Positions 1 to 7,521 of a stretch of DNA of 28,047 nt are shown here, in pieces. Source of the stretch: Betaproteobacteria bacterium (GTDB lineage: Bacteria; Pseudomonadota; Gammaproteobacteria; Burkholderiales; Rhodocyclaceae); the NCBI GenBank assembly GCA_020047725.1, contig JAIFNM010000213.1, forward strand, positions 1-28,047, written 5' to 3'. Below the pieces are notes generated by a model. That model made no database searches, was not told the DNA's origin, and was given only the letters and a program-made list of their open reading frames with translations. Each line of letters starts with the position of its first letter. The stretch's first letter is position 1. Both the position numbers and the translations under genes were made by a program.

Positions 1-744
1 GCACCGGTCTATCTGATCGGGCTGTCGGCGTTTTCGACCAAGGACGCAATCATGTCCTGGCCGAAAAGCCTGCTGCCCGTCGGCCTGACGACGGAGACCA
101 TGATCTACTTCCTCAACTACGCTGGCGTCTTCGCCGCGACGTGGACGAGCGTGAAGGTCGCGGCGCTGACGATGGCATTTGCCATCGTGCTAGGGGCGCC
201 GGCCGGCTATGCACTGGCCCGCTTCAATTTCCCTGGCCAGAGCGTTTATCGCGTCATGATCGTGATGACACGCGCCTTCCCGATCGCCATTCTTGCGCTG
301 CCGTTGGTCACCCGCTTCATCAATATGGGCCTGTACGATACGGTGGCCGGCGTGGCGCTGATCCATACGGCGCTGGCATTGCCCTTTGCCATTCTGGTGA
401 CCTCAAGCCTGTTCATGGGCATCCCCCGCGAACTGGAAGAGGCAGCATTGACGCTCGGATGTACGCCCTTCACGGCCTTTACCAAGGTGGTCATGCCTCT
501 GGCGCTACCGGGGATTGCGGCAACGATGATCTTCTCCTTTGTGGTGTCCTGGAATGAGGTGTTTGCTGCCTCGATCATGACCCTGAACGAGCGAACACTA
601 ACCGCCTTCCTGTTCTTCTCGCTGGAAGAATCGCCCTTGCACTTCCGCTTTGCCGGCGGTTTCTTCCTGATTGTCCCATCGCTGGTGTTTATTTTCGCTG
701 TGCGGAAATACCTCTTCAGCATGTGGGGCATCTCCAACCGCTAA
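1..744 (+). CDS. Carbohydrate ABC transporter permease, MalG type (5' end cut by window)
   Basis: This is an inner-membrane permease subunit of a sugar importer (binding-protein-dependent transport family, MalG/UgpE branch). The frame is open from base 1, so the gene begins outside the window; the ATG at 52 is internal. The visible 247 residues contain several hydrophobic spans and the cytoplasmic EAA loop that docks on the ATPase (EAALTLGCT near residue 150, followed by a Pro-Leu-Ala-Leu-Pro-Gly stretch). The end, with a charged SNR tail, is normal for the family. It lies 42 bp upstream of a MalK-type ATPase, which is its likely partner; the binding protein and second permease should lie upstream. 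The substrate is inferred from the two downstream enzymes to be a glycosyl-glycerate, not from this protein itself. Confidence 0.93.
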   Translation, partial: APVYLIGLSAFSTKDAIMSWPKSLLPVGLTTETMIYFLNYAGVFAATWTSVKVAALTMAFAIVLGAPAGYALARFNFPGQSVYRVMIVMTRAFPIAILALPLVTRFINMGLYDTVAGVALIHTALALPFAILVTSSLFMGIPRELEEAALTLGCTPFTAFTKVVMPLALPGIAATMIFSFVVSWNEVFAASIMTLNERTLTAFLFFSLEESPLHFRFAGGFFLIVPSLVFIFAVRKYLFSMWGISNR

Positions 745-786
745 GACCGGCACACCGAGATAAACGACTATTTGGAGCAATAAACC

Positions 787-1812
787 ATGTCAGCCATTCA
801 AGTAAGTAACGTTGAAAAGGAATTCAAGGGCGTGCAGGTGTTGAAGTCCGTGTCGCTGGAAGTTCGTGACCGTGAGTTCTGCGTTCTGCTCGGCCCGTCC
901 GGGTGCGGCAAGACGACCTTGTTGCGCATTCTCGCCGGACTGGAAGTTGAAACGTCCGGCGAGTTGAAGATCGGCGATCGCCGTGTCAACGGGCTCGCGC
1001 CCGGAAAACGGAACATCGCCATGGTGTTTCAGAACTACGCCGTCTTTCCACACCTGACGATTCGCGAGAACATCGCGTTCGGGCTCAGGATGCGCAAGGA
1101 TCCGGAAGACAAGATCAAGCGGCAGGTTGATCGTGCCGCTGAAATGATGCACATCGAGAAACTGCTCGACCGTTACTCCGGTCAGCTGTCCGGCGGTCAG
1201 CGTCAGCGCGTCGCCGTAGCTCGTGCGCTCGCCATGGCGCCGGACGTCTTGCTGATGGATGAACCCTTGTCCAATCTCGACGCCTTGCTGCGTCTTGAAA
1301 TGCGTGCGGAACTCAAGTCGCTGCTGCAGGAAACGCAGACGACAACAATTTACGTCACGCACGACCAGGTCGAAGCCATGAGTCTGGCAGATCGTATCGC
1401 TGTCATGCACGGTGGCGAAATCGTCCAGTACGCCACGCCGATGGAGGTCTATGCCAATCCCGCGACGACGTTTGTTGGTGGTTTTATCGGCAACCCGCCG
1501 ATGAATTTCCTGCAACTCTCCAGTGTTCTTGCGCCCGCGCTTGGTATTGAGCCGCCGAGCGGTGCTTCGCAACTCGGTATCCGCCCGGAAGATATTGTCG
1601 TTGACGGCTCGGCCGATTCCTGGCGGCTGAAAGTCGGCGTCGTCGAAGCGCTCGGTCCGCACAAACAGGTTTCGGGCAAGCTGGGCGACACCTGGGTCCG
1701 CGTTACCGTGGACACCAACCTCGACGTCAATCGCGGCGACGACCTACCCATTCGCCCGAACGTCCCGTGTCTGCGCTGGTACGACGCGGCCGGAAAACGC
1801 ATATCTGCATGA
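787..1812 (+). CDS. Carbohydrate ABC transporter ATP-binding protein, MalK/UgpC family
   Basis: A 341-residue ATPase that energises the sugar importer encoded just upstream. Motifs appear in canonical order: Walker A GPSGCGKTT near residue 37, Q-loop (VFQNYAVFPH), signature LSGGQRQRVAVARAL near 136, Walker B LLMDEPLSNLD, and the switch histidine in YVTHDQ. A C-terminal regulatory/TOBE region (LGIRPEDI) follows, as in MalK and UgpC, and the length is usual for the family. A GGAG ribosome site at 774-777 lies 9 bases before the ATG. The stop overlaps the ATG at 1809 by an ATGA, and the hydrolase start could be there or at 1824, so the two are probably translationally coupled. The family is certain; the substrate is inferred from context. 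Confidence 0.96.
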   Translation: MSAIQVSNVEKEFKGVQVLKSVSLEVRDREFCVLLGPSGCGKTTLLRILAGLEVETSGELKIGDRRVNGLAPGKRNIAMVFQNYAVFPHLTIRENIAFGLRMRKDPEDKIKRQVDRAAEMMHIEKLLDRYSGQLSGGQRQRVAVARALAMAPDVLLMDEPLSNLDALLRLEMRAELKSLLQETQTTTIYVTHDQVEAMSLADRIAVMHGGEIVQYATPMEVYANPATTFVGGFIGNPPMNFLQLSSVLAPALGIEPPSGASQLGIRPEDIVVDGSADSWRLKVGVVEALGPHKQVSGKLGDTWVRVTVDTNLDVNRGDDLPIRPNVPCLRWYDAAGKRISA

Positions 1813-1823
1813 AAGAAAACCAC

Positions 1824-3122
1824 ATGAGTTCAATTGAAATGACCACGACCTTCGCAGACCAATCGATGCGCGAAACCGCACAGGCTATCCTGCGCGCCAA
1901 TGATCGCGGCGGCTACACGGTACCGTCGGCAAAACTGTATCCCTTCCAGTGGAACTGGGACGCGGGAATCACGGCGCTCGGCTGGATGTGTTTTGACGAA
2001 GCCCGCGCCTGGCAGGAACTCGACAGCCTTTTCCTCGGGCAGTGGGAAAACGGCCTTGTACCTCATATCGTTTTTCATCAGCCGGCCGATAGCTATTTTC
2101 CTGGTCCCGAACAATGGGGGTTGACGCATCGTACACCCCCAACGACCAGCATTACCCAACCTCCGCTGCTGGCTACGATGGTACGTTTGATGCGTGATCG
2201 TGCCAAAGACAATGGCTTGGCGAAAGAGCGCATTGCGACGTTGCTGCCCAAGCTGATTGCCACCCATCACTGGTGGTCACGCGACCGGGATCCGGAAAAC
2301 ACCGGTTTGGTGGTGAGTTATCACCCGTGGGAGTCCGGCATGGACAACAGTCCGGCGTGGGACGTGCCACTCGCAGCGGTTCCGCCGACGCAGCGCGAAT
2401 ACCACCGCCGCGATACGCAACACGTTGATGCCGCACAACGTCCACACAAGACCGAGTACGACCGCTTTGTGTATCTTCTCGATCTGTTCCGCGACCTGAA
2501 GTTTGATGCCGCTCGAATCTACGCTGAGTGTCCCTATCGGGTGGTCGACTTTGGTACCAACGCAATCTTGTTACGTGCGACCAATGATCTTGCCGATCTT
2601 TGCGAAGACGCCGGACTTCCTGACGAAGCCCGGGCGCAACGTGCACGCGCCGAGCACATGAGACAAGCCTTCGCCCTGCTGTGGAATGATGACCTCCGCC
2701 AGTACGTTTCACTCGATACGCGCACTGGCAAGCAACTCGTCGTCCCCGCCCACGCCACCTTCCTCGCCGCTTATGCCCGTGTGTACGACGGGCCGTCCGC
2801 CACACAGCAGTTCGCGTTGCTCGAACGCTGGATTGGTCAGGCCCGCTTTTCTCTGGCTTCGTTACGTCCCGATGATGCCGCGTTCGAACCGCAGCGCTAT
2901 TGGCGTGGCCCGGTATGGCCGCATATCAACTGGATGATTGCCGAAGGCTGTGCACATTATGGCCGGAATGATCTACATGATCGCTTGTGTGCCGACACCC
3001 GCACGCTGATCGCGGAAAAGGGCTTCTACGAGTACTTCAACCCCTTGACTGGAGAAGCTTACGGTGGCGCAGCCTTCTCGTGGACAGCCGCAATAATATT
3101 GCACTGGGTATTGGAGAGCTGA
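1824..3122 (+). CDS. GH63-like glycoside hydrolase, probable glucosylglycerate/mannosylglycerate hydrolase
   Basis: A cytoplasmic (no signal peptide) hydrolase of the MGH1-like GH63 family, expected to split glucosyl- or mannosylglycerate into hexose and D-glycerate. With the ATG at 1824 it has 432 residues. The segment WESGMDNSPAWD (169-180) carries the presumed catalytic acid D174; YWRGPVW (359-365) and the Glu in FYEYFNP (E403) are also present. From memory, the characterised Mycolicibacterium hassiacum GgH uses D182 and E419 with Y375/W376/W381; the 44-residue Tyr-to-Glu spacing is the same here. The frame stays open upstream to 1767 inside the ATPase gene; 1809 (ATGA overlap) is an alternative start. 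The sugar ABC genes before it and glycerate kinase after it strongly support the role. Glucose versus mannose specificity cannot be told from sequence alone. Confidence 0.85.
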   Translation: MSSIEMTTTFADQSMRETAQAILRANDRGGYTVPSAKLYPFQWNWDAGITALGWMCFDEARAWQELDSLFLGQWENGLVPHIVFHQPADSYFPGPEQWGLTHRTPPTTSITQPPLLATMVRLMRDRAKDNGLAKERIATLLPKLIATHHWWSRDRDPENTGLVVSYHPWESGMDNSPAWDVPLAAVPPTQREYHRRDTQHVDAAQRPHKTEYDRFVYLLDLFRDLKFDAARIYAECPYRVVDFGTNAILLRATNDLADLCEDAGLPDEARAQRARAEHMRQAFALLWNDDLRQYVSLDTRTGKQLVVPAHATFLAAYARVYDGPSATQQFALLERWIGQARFSLASLRPDDAAFEPQRYWRGPVWPHINWMIAEGCAHYGRNDLHDRLCADTRTLIAEKGFYEYFNPLTGEAYGGAAFSWTAAIILHWVLES

Positions 3123-3147
3123 CAAACGAGCCAAAGGAAGTTTCGCC

Positions 3148-4296
3148 ATGATCGTCGTTTTTGCTCCAGACAGCTTCAAGGGCTCCCTCTCCGCTGTGGA
3201 CGTTTGTGCATCCTGGGCACGCGGCCTGCGCCGTATCTGGCCGGACGTGGATCTGCGCTGCTGTCCGATGGCCGACGGTGGCGAGGGAACGCTCGACGTG
3301 CTTCTCACGGCGACAGGGGGCGAACGACACCGGATGGCAGTTACCGGCGCCAGTGGTGATGCGCGCGACGCCGAATGGGGGATGTTCCGTCATCCCGCTT
3401 CCGGTGCGTCCGTCGGGCTAATCGAAGTCGCACAAGCGGTCCCGCTGACCGATGCGGCGGGTACGCGCCTCCCGATCGAAAGGCGCAGCAGCGCGGGTGT
3501 CGGTGAACTTATCCGGGCGGCACTGGATTCAGGCATTCGCAATCTGGCTATCGGTCTGGGGGGGAGCAGCACAAATGATGGCGGAGCAGGTCTGTTAGGC
3601 GCACTGGGGGCACGGTGGCTTGATCAGCAGGGCGCGCCGCTTGATCCCGTTCCATTTGATTTGCGAAATGCGCAGACGCTTGATCTTTCGATGCTTGATC
3701 CACGCTTGGCCGAATCAAGTATCGAGATACTCTCGGATGTAAGCAATCCGCTTTGCGGTCCGTCCGGTGCGACTTACGTTTTTGGTCCTCAGAAAGGATT
3801 GCTGCTGGAGAAGGCCGCCGCTCTCGACGCCGCCTTGGCGCACATGGGTGCAATCGCTGAAGCCGCCTTCGGACGCTGCGTTTGCGACTTGCCCGGATCG
3901 GGCGCAGCGGGTGGCCTCGGCTTCGCACTTCGACTATTGGGTGGGGTGATGTGCTCAGGGGCCAGCACAGTGGCCGAATTGAATGGCTTGGCAAATGCCC
4001 TGAAAGACGCAGACTGGATGATTACGGGAGAAGGGCGCACGGATTCGCAGACGCTCGGCGGCAAAGCACCGGCCATTGCGGCCCGAATGGGCCGGGAGGC
4101 GGGCGTGCCCGTGACCCTGATCTCCGGTTCAGTTGACCGTGCTTCGCTTCCTGCGCTTAACGCGCTGTTCGAGCGAGGATGTTTTTCCCCATGCCTTGGC
4201 CCGGAACGGCTTGAAAATGCCATGGCGAATGCGGCAGAGTGGCTGACGGACGCCGCCGAACAGGTTGCCCGGGTGTTCGCTGTTAGGTGTAAATAG
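3148..4296 (+). CDS. Glycerate 2-kinase (GarK/GlxK family)
   Basis: A 382-residue cytoplasmic kinase that phosphorylates D-glycerate with ATP to 2-phosphoglycerate, feeding lower glycolysis. Family hallmarks are visible: the N-terminal FAPDSFKGSLSA, PMADGGEGTLDVL near residue 45, the glycine-rich IGLGGSSTNDGGAGLLGAL around 133-151, and TGEGRTDSQTLGGKAP around 292-307. Length matches the type-1 glycerate kinase family (about 380 residues). A strong ribosome site, AAAGGAAG at 3133-3140, precedes the ATG, and only 25 bp separate it from the hydrolase. Its position directly after a glycosyl-glycerate hydrolase gives the glycerate an obvious source. It is the last gene of this operon in the window; no clear intrinsic terminator follows. 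Confidence 0.95.
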   Translation: MIVVFAPDSFKGSLSAVDVCASWARGLRRIWPDVDLRCCPMADGGEGTLDVLLTATGGERHRMAVTGASGDARDAEWGMFRHPASGASVGLIEVAQAVPLTDAAGTRLPIERRSSAGVGELIRAALDSGIRNLAIGLGGSSTNDGGAGLLGALGARWLDQQGAPLDPVPFDLRNAQTLDLSMLDPRLAESSIEILSDVSNPLCGPSGATYVFGPQKGLLLEKAAALDAALAHMGAIAEAAFGRCVCDLPGSGAAGGLGFALRLLGGVMCSGASTVAELNGLANALKDADWMITGEGRTDSQTLGGKAPAIAARMGREAGVPVTLISGSVDRASLPALNALFERGCFSPCLGPERLENAMANAAEWLTDAAEQVARVFAVRCK

Positions 4297-4527
4297 CGCG
4301 GACTGGAGAACTGGCGAGGTGGTCCATCGATGATCTTGAGTGCTGGATTGATGTGCTCAGGAAGAGCGGATGTAGCCAGACCAACGACTGCTGATCGAAT
4401 GGTCGAAAAAGGACGCTGAACCACAAATACCAACTTTCGCCCCTCCCCGCCCCTCGTTCGCTCCAAGATAGGTTCTTCCGACAAGCAGGTGCCGGAGCGG
4501 CTCGGTGAGGCGCTGAAAATGATTGCC

Positions 4528-4544
4528 TGCGCGCCATTGGTGCG
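4528..4544 (+). promoter_or_regulatory. Candidate NtrC-like enhancer site A
   Basis: The sequence TGCGCGC-CAT-TGGTGCG matches the NtrC consensus TGCACCA-N3-TGGTGCA (recalled from enteric glnA enhancers) at 10 of 14 defined bases, with the downstream half at 6 of 7. It lies about 210 bp before the sigma54-type -24 box and 32 bp, centre to centre, from site B. This is a by-eye match; binding is inferred. Confidence 0.4.
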
Positions 4545-4559
4545 CCGCTCATGATTAAT

Positions 4560-4576
4560 TGCACCAAACCAGGGCA
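4560..4576 (+). promoter_or_regulatory. Candidate NtrC-like enhancer site B
   Basis: The sequence TGCACCA-AAC-CAGGGCA has a perfect upstream half-site and 4 of 7 bases in the downstream half of the NtrC dyad. Its centre (4568) is 32 bp from site A, about three helical turns and the same spacing I recall for the paired glnAp2 enhancer sites. The assignment is inferred from pattern and context only. Confidence 0.4.
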
Positions 4577-4743
4577 AATTCGAACCCGGTTCGCTCAGTT
4601 TTTCGTCACAAACTTCCCGGCAATTCGCGATGTAACAGACGCTCGCCGAGCCCCATGAAAAGCTCGTGACAGCTCGATCAAAGCACATTTTTGTGACAAA
4701 AACTCGACCACATATTGAGACGCGGGAGTGTGCCAAAAAAGTC

Positions 4744-4759
4744 TGGCACGTAATCTGCT
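4744..4759 (+). promoter_or_regulatory. Candidate sigma54 (RpoN) -24/-12 promoter
   Basis: TGGCAC at 4744-4749, five bases, then CTGCT at 4755-4759, matching the sigma54 consensus TGGCAC-N5-TTGCW except for the first T. The preceding base is C and the base after TGGCAC is G, both consensus. The GG to GC spacing is the required 12 bases. Transcription would start near 4770, about 95 bases before the RpiR start codon, so it could drive the regulator and, by readthrough, the peptide transporter operon. Confidence 0.55.
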
Positions 4760-4865
4760 TTTCTTAAAATGTTACACCAATACCAACTTTAATAAATTGC
4801 GAGTTTAGTATCTTTTTTAACACCATGTTGCCTGACGAATTTTTGAAAAACCACCTTGACCGTCC

Positions 4866-5720
4866 ATGAATCGCAACTTCTCCGAACTAATCGCAAAGCA
4901 CCAAGAGAACTTCACAGTGCTGGAGAGGCGGATTGCAGCCTATTTGCTTGCGAACCCCTCTGCGGTGTTAGTTGACACCAGCGGCGCGATTGCCGAGAAC
5001 GTACATGTGAGTCCGATGACTGTAACTCGGTTCTTCAAGAAGATCGGTTTTGAAGACGCTGCAGCAGCAAGAGATTCAGTTAGGCACCAACTCGCTGGCC
5101 GTGCGATCAGTTCGATTGATAGCCGATTCGAAGAATTTCGGCGTTCGCGTGGGCTTCCCGACCAATACGCGCACTACGAGGCAGCAGCATTGGCGATTAA
5201 GAGGGCATGTGAGTACAGAGAAACACCAATATGGAAGGAAATTATTAGCCTTATCACGTCCGCTAACAGCGTCTATGCAACGGGGTTTCAGACCATGGGC
5301 TACTTGGCGAACGGCCTGGTGCAACGGCTCAACTACGTCCGCGCCAACGTCCACGAAATGGACGGAACAGACGGTGTCTACGCAAAACTGCTCACCGACC
5401 CAGCACCAAGTAAGGCGTTGATCATTATCGACACTTTCCGCTACGGAAAGAACGGACCAGTGCTTGCAAGAACAGCCCGTGACCGCGACACCAAAGTGAT
5501 TGTTTTCTGCGACGAATTGTGTGACTGGGCGGCCCCGATCACACCTTATGTAGTCGCATTGCCGTCCGAGTCAGGTTTCTTCTTTCGACCGACAACTGCC
5601 ATCCACTTCATCCTTGGTCTGTTGATTCAGGACGTGATCGACAGTCTTGGCGAAAGCGTGCGCAAGCAAATGAGCCTCTTGTCGGAAGCACAAGAACTAT
5701 TTGGCCAGTATATAAAATAG
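4866..5720 (+). CDS. RpiR/MurR-family transcriptional regulator
   Basis: A 284-residue regulator with an N-terminal RpiR helix-turn-helix (residues 1-77; recognition region around VSPMTVTRFFKKIGF) and a C-terminal SIS domain (about 125-260) that in this family senses phosphosugars or related ligands. Members such as E. coli MurR control cell-wall sugar recycling. It is read in the same direction as, and sits 127 bp before, a peptide transporter with a D-Ala-D-Ala dipeptidase at its end, so it probably controls that operon. An inverted repeat CGCGT/ACGCG at 5751-5765, between it and the binding-protein gene, is a possible operator or weak hairpin. The SIS ligand is unknown; a cell-wall-derived compound is a guess from family and context. 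Confidence 0.92.
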   Translation: MNRNFSELIAKHQENFTVLERRIAAYLLANPSAVLVDTSGAIAENVHVSPMTVTRFFKKIGFEDAAAARDSVRHQLAGRAISSIDSRFEEFRRSRGLPDQYAHYEAAALAIKRACEYRETPIWKEIISLITSANSVYATGFQTMGYLANGLVQRLNYVRANVHEMDGTDGVYAKLLTDPAPSKALIIIDTFRYGKNGPVLARTARDRDTKVIVFCDELCDWAAPITPYVVALPSESGFFFRPTTAIHFILGLLIQDVIDSLGESVRKQMSLLSEAQELFGQYIK

Positions 5721-5847
5721 CCTTCGAATGCCCCGACCATTTGTTTTCTACGCGTTGCCGACGCGCAGAAAGACAAAGCAACAAACGGAGTCAGATTTTT
5801 TTCTTTGACGGATTGGCCGTCGAAGTTGTCTTTGAGGAGAGTAGGAA

Positions 5848-7440
5848 ATGCCTATGCATCAAAAGAAAATCTCAAGGGGTGGGGCATTCTGCACCGCCCG
5901 AGTTCTAGCGAGCGCAATTTTCGTGCTGGCGACCGCCGCCACCCCGGTGGCTGCACAAACGGCAAAGGACGTTCTGGTGATCGGCAAGGCCGCTGATCCG
6001 CAGACTATCGATCCGGCGGTGACGATGGACAACAACGACTGGACCATCTCCTACCACGCATATCAACGCTTGGTGCGGTACAAGACCGTTAACGGCAAAG
6101 GCTCTGCTGAAGTCGAACCGGAACTCGCCGAAAGCTGGACCACATCCAAAGACGGCCTGACTTGGGATTTCAAGCTCAAGGCGGGAAACAAGTTTGATGA
6201 TGGCACGCCGGTTCAGGCGTCTGCCGTTAAATATACATTTGACCGTCTATTTGCCATCAAACAGGGGCCCTCCGAGGCGTTCCCTGATAAAACGGTCACT
6301 ATTGTTACCGGTCCGATGTCAATCCGCTTCCAGCTTCCGGTCCCGTTTGCGCCGTTCCTCAGTACGCTCGCGCATGATGGCGCTGGCGTCGTCAATCCTG
6401 CTATTGAAAGCAAAGCCAAGGATGGCGACCTCGCCAAAGGCTGGCTTGCCGGCCATACCGCTGGGTCAGGGCCATACCGTCTGGCCAGCTGGGAGAAGGG
6501 ACAAGCAATTACGCTCGAACCGAACCCGCACTACGCCGAGGGCAAACTGGCGCTGAGCAAAGTGCGCATAAAAATCATCGGTGACGCATCGGCTCGACGC
6601 CTGCAACTCGAGAACGGCGACCTCGACATCGCTGAAGATTTGCCGACCGATCAGTTGTTGGCGATGAAATCCAAGCCTGGCATCAAGGTCGAAGAGTTCC
6701 CTAGCCTGAGCACGACGATACTGTATATGAACAACAAGAAGGCCCCGCTCAATAGCCCTGAAGTGCGCCGGGCGATCTCGTGGGCAGTGGATTATTCCGG
6801 GATCATCGATGGCATCCTGAGCGGACGGGCCAAGCAATTGCGAGGCCCGCTCCCGGTTGGCATGTGGGGTGGCGATCCTTCCTTGTTTCAATACACGCTC
6901 GATGTAACCAAGGCCAAGGCCGAACTCGCCAAGGCGCCGGTCAAACCCACCAAGCTGACTTTCCTCTACTCGGATCGTGATCCGCGCTGGGAACCGATTG
7001 GGTTGACCGTTCAAGCCAATCTGGCCGCCTTGGGCATCGACGTCAAAATGGAAAAGCTGGCAAACGCGACGTTCCGCGATCGTCTGGGCAAGGGTGACTT
7101 CGAAATGGCTGTCGGCAACTGGAGCCCTGACTTCGCTGACCCGTACATGTTCATGAACTTCTGGTTTGATTCGCAAAAGCAGGGAATGGCCGGTAACCGA
7201 TCATTCTATGCTAACGACAAGGTCGACGAACTGCTGCGCAAGGCAGCTTCGGAAATTGTTCAGACCGAACGTGCCAAGCTCTACCAGCAAGCGCAGACCA
7301 TCGTTGCTTCTGACGCCCCTTACGTCTATCTCTACCAGAAGAACACGCTGATCGCACTGCGGGACACCGTGCAAGGCTATGTCTTCAATCCAATGCTTGA
7401 GTCGATTTACAACCTGGCTGCCATTTCGAAATCCAGGTAA
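5848..7440 (+). CDS. Peptide ABC transporter substrate-binding protein (SBP_bac_5, DdpA/DppA-like)
   Basis: A 530-residue periplasmic binding protein that captures the transported peptide. The N-terminus has basic residues, a hydrophobic core and a VAAQ cleavage region near residue 36, a typical Sec signal. The mature part shows family-5 features: an opening with TIDPAVTMDNND, PELAESW, and DGTPVQASAVKYTFDR, and a C-terminal YQKNTLIALRDTVQGY-type region. Length is normal. A GAGGAGA ribosome site at 5834-5840 precedes the ATG at 5848 by 7 bases; an ATG two codons later is less well placed. It is the first structural gene of a five-gene transporter ending in a VanX-type dipeptidase, so D-Ala-D-Ala is the favoured ligand by context, though the family also binds nickel, heme and other peptides. 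Confidence 0.93.
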   Translation: MPMHQKKISRGGAFCTARVLASAIFVLATAATPVAAQTAKDVLVIGKAADPQTIDPAVTMDNNDWTISYHAYQRLVRYKTVNGKGSAEVEPELAESWTTSKDGLTWDFKLKAGNKFDDGTPVQASAVKYTFDRLFAIKQGPSEAFPDKTVTIVTGPMSIRFQLPVPFAPFLSTLAHDGAGVVNPAIESKAKDGDLAKGWLAGHTAGSGPYRLASWEKGQAITLEPNPHYAEGKLALSKVRIKIIGDASARRLQLENGDLDIAEDLPTDQLLAMKSKPGIKVEEFPSLSTTILYMNNKKAPLNSPEVRRAISWAVDYSGIIDGILSGRAKQLRGPLPVGMWGGDPSLFQYTLDVTKAKAELAKAPVKPTKLTFLYSDRDPRWEPIGLTVQANLAALGIDVKMEKLANATFRDRLGKGDFEMAVGNWSPDFADPYMFMNFWFDSQKQGMAGNRSFYANDKVDELLRKAASEIVQTERAKLYQQAQTIVASDAPYVYLYQKNTLIALRDTVQGYVFNPMLESIYNLAAISKSR

Positions 7441-7448
7441 TCCACCCT

Positions 7449-7484
7449 CCAAGCGGGTCTGCGCATCGCAGCCGACCCGCTTGG
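7449..7484 (+). promoter_or_regulatory. Stem-loop between binding-protein and permease genes
   Basis: Two perfectly complementary 11-base arms, CCAAGCGGGTC (7449-7459) and GACCCGCTTGG (7474-7484), enclose a 14-base loop that can itself pair TGCG with CGCA. No T-run follows, so it is not a standard intrinsic terminator. Such hairpins often stabilise the upstream binding-protein mRNA or partly attenuate the downstream permeases; that role is inferred. Confidence 0.75.
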
Positions 7485-7521
7485 TCTGTGTTATTCAAGA
7501 CACCACTGCTGAAAGCAACCC

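Larger units (their letters stand above)
4297..4865. other. 569 bp intergenic region between the glycerate-kinase operon and the RpiR gene
   Basis: I find no convincing gene here. Minus-strand frames are open but resemble no family I recognise and run on as shadow reading through the kinase gene. Regulatory content is visible: a sigma54-type -24/-12 element at 4744-4759, two NtrC-like dyads centred at 4536 and 4568, an inverted repeat GTGCCA/TGGCAC (4730-4749) overlapping the -24 box, and a 12 bp direct repeat AATACCAACTTT at 4426-4437 and 4779-4790. The first 200 bases, downstream of the kinase, hold no clear terminator. Confidence 0.7.

Noticed and set aside
4577..4595. GGTTCG/CGAACC tRNA T-arm-like segment
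   Set aside because: A T-loop-like string appears on both strands, but no acceptor stem, anticodon arm or CCA end can be built around it.
4677..4690. IHF-like ATCAA with T-rich tail between enhancer and sigma54 box
   Set aside because: The spacing to the TTR element does not fit the IHF consensus, so it is not counted as support.
3789..4736. Long minus-strand frame (315 codons) across the glycerate kinase 3' end and the intergenic region
   Set aside because: Most of it is the antisense shadow of the kinase; the intergenic part is low-complexity Ser/Pro/Arg-rich with no recognisable motif or ribosome site.
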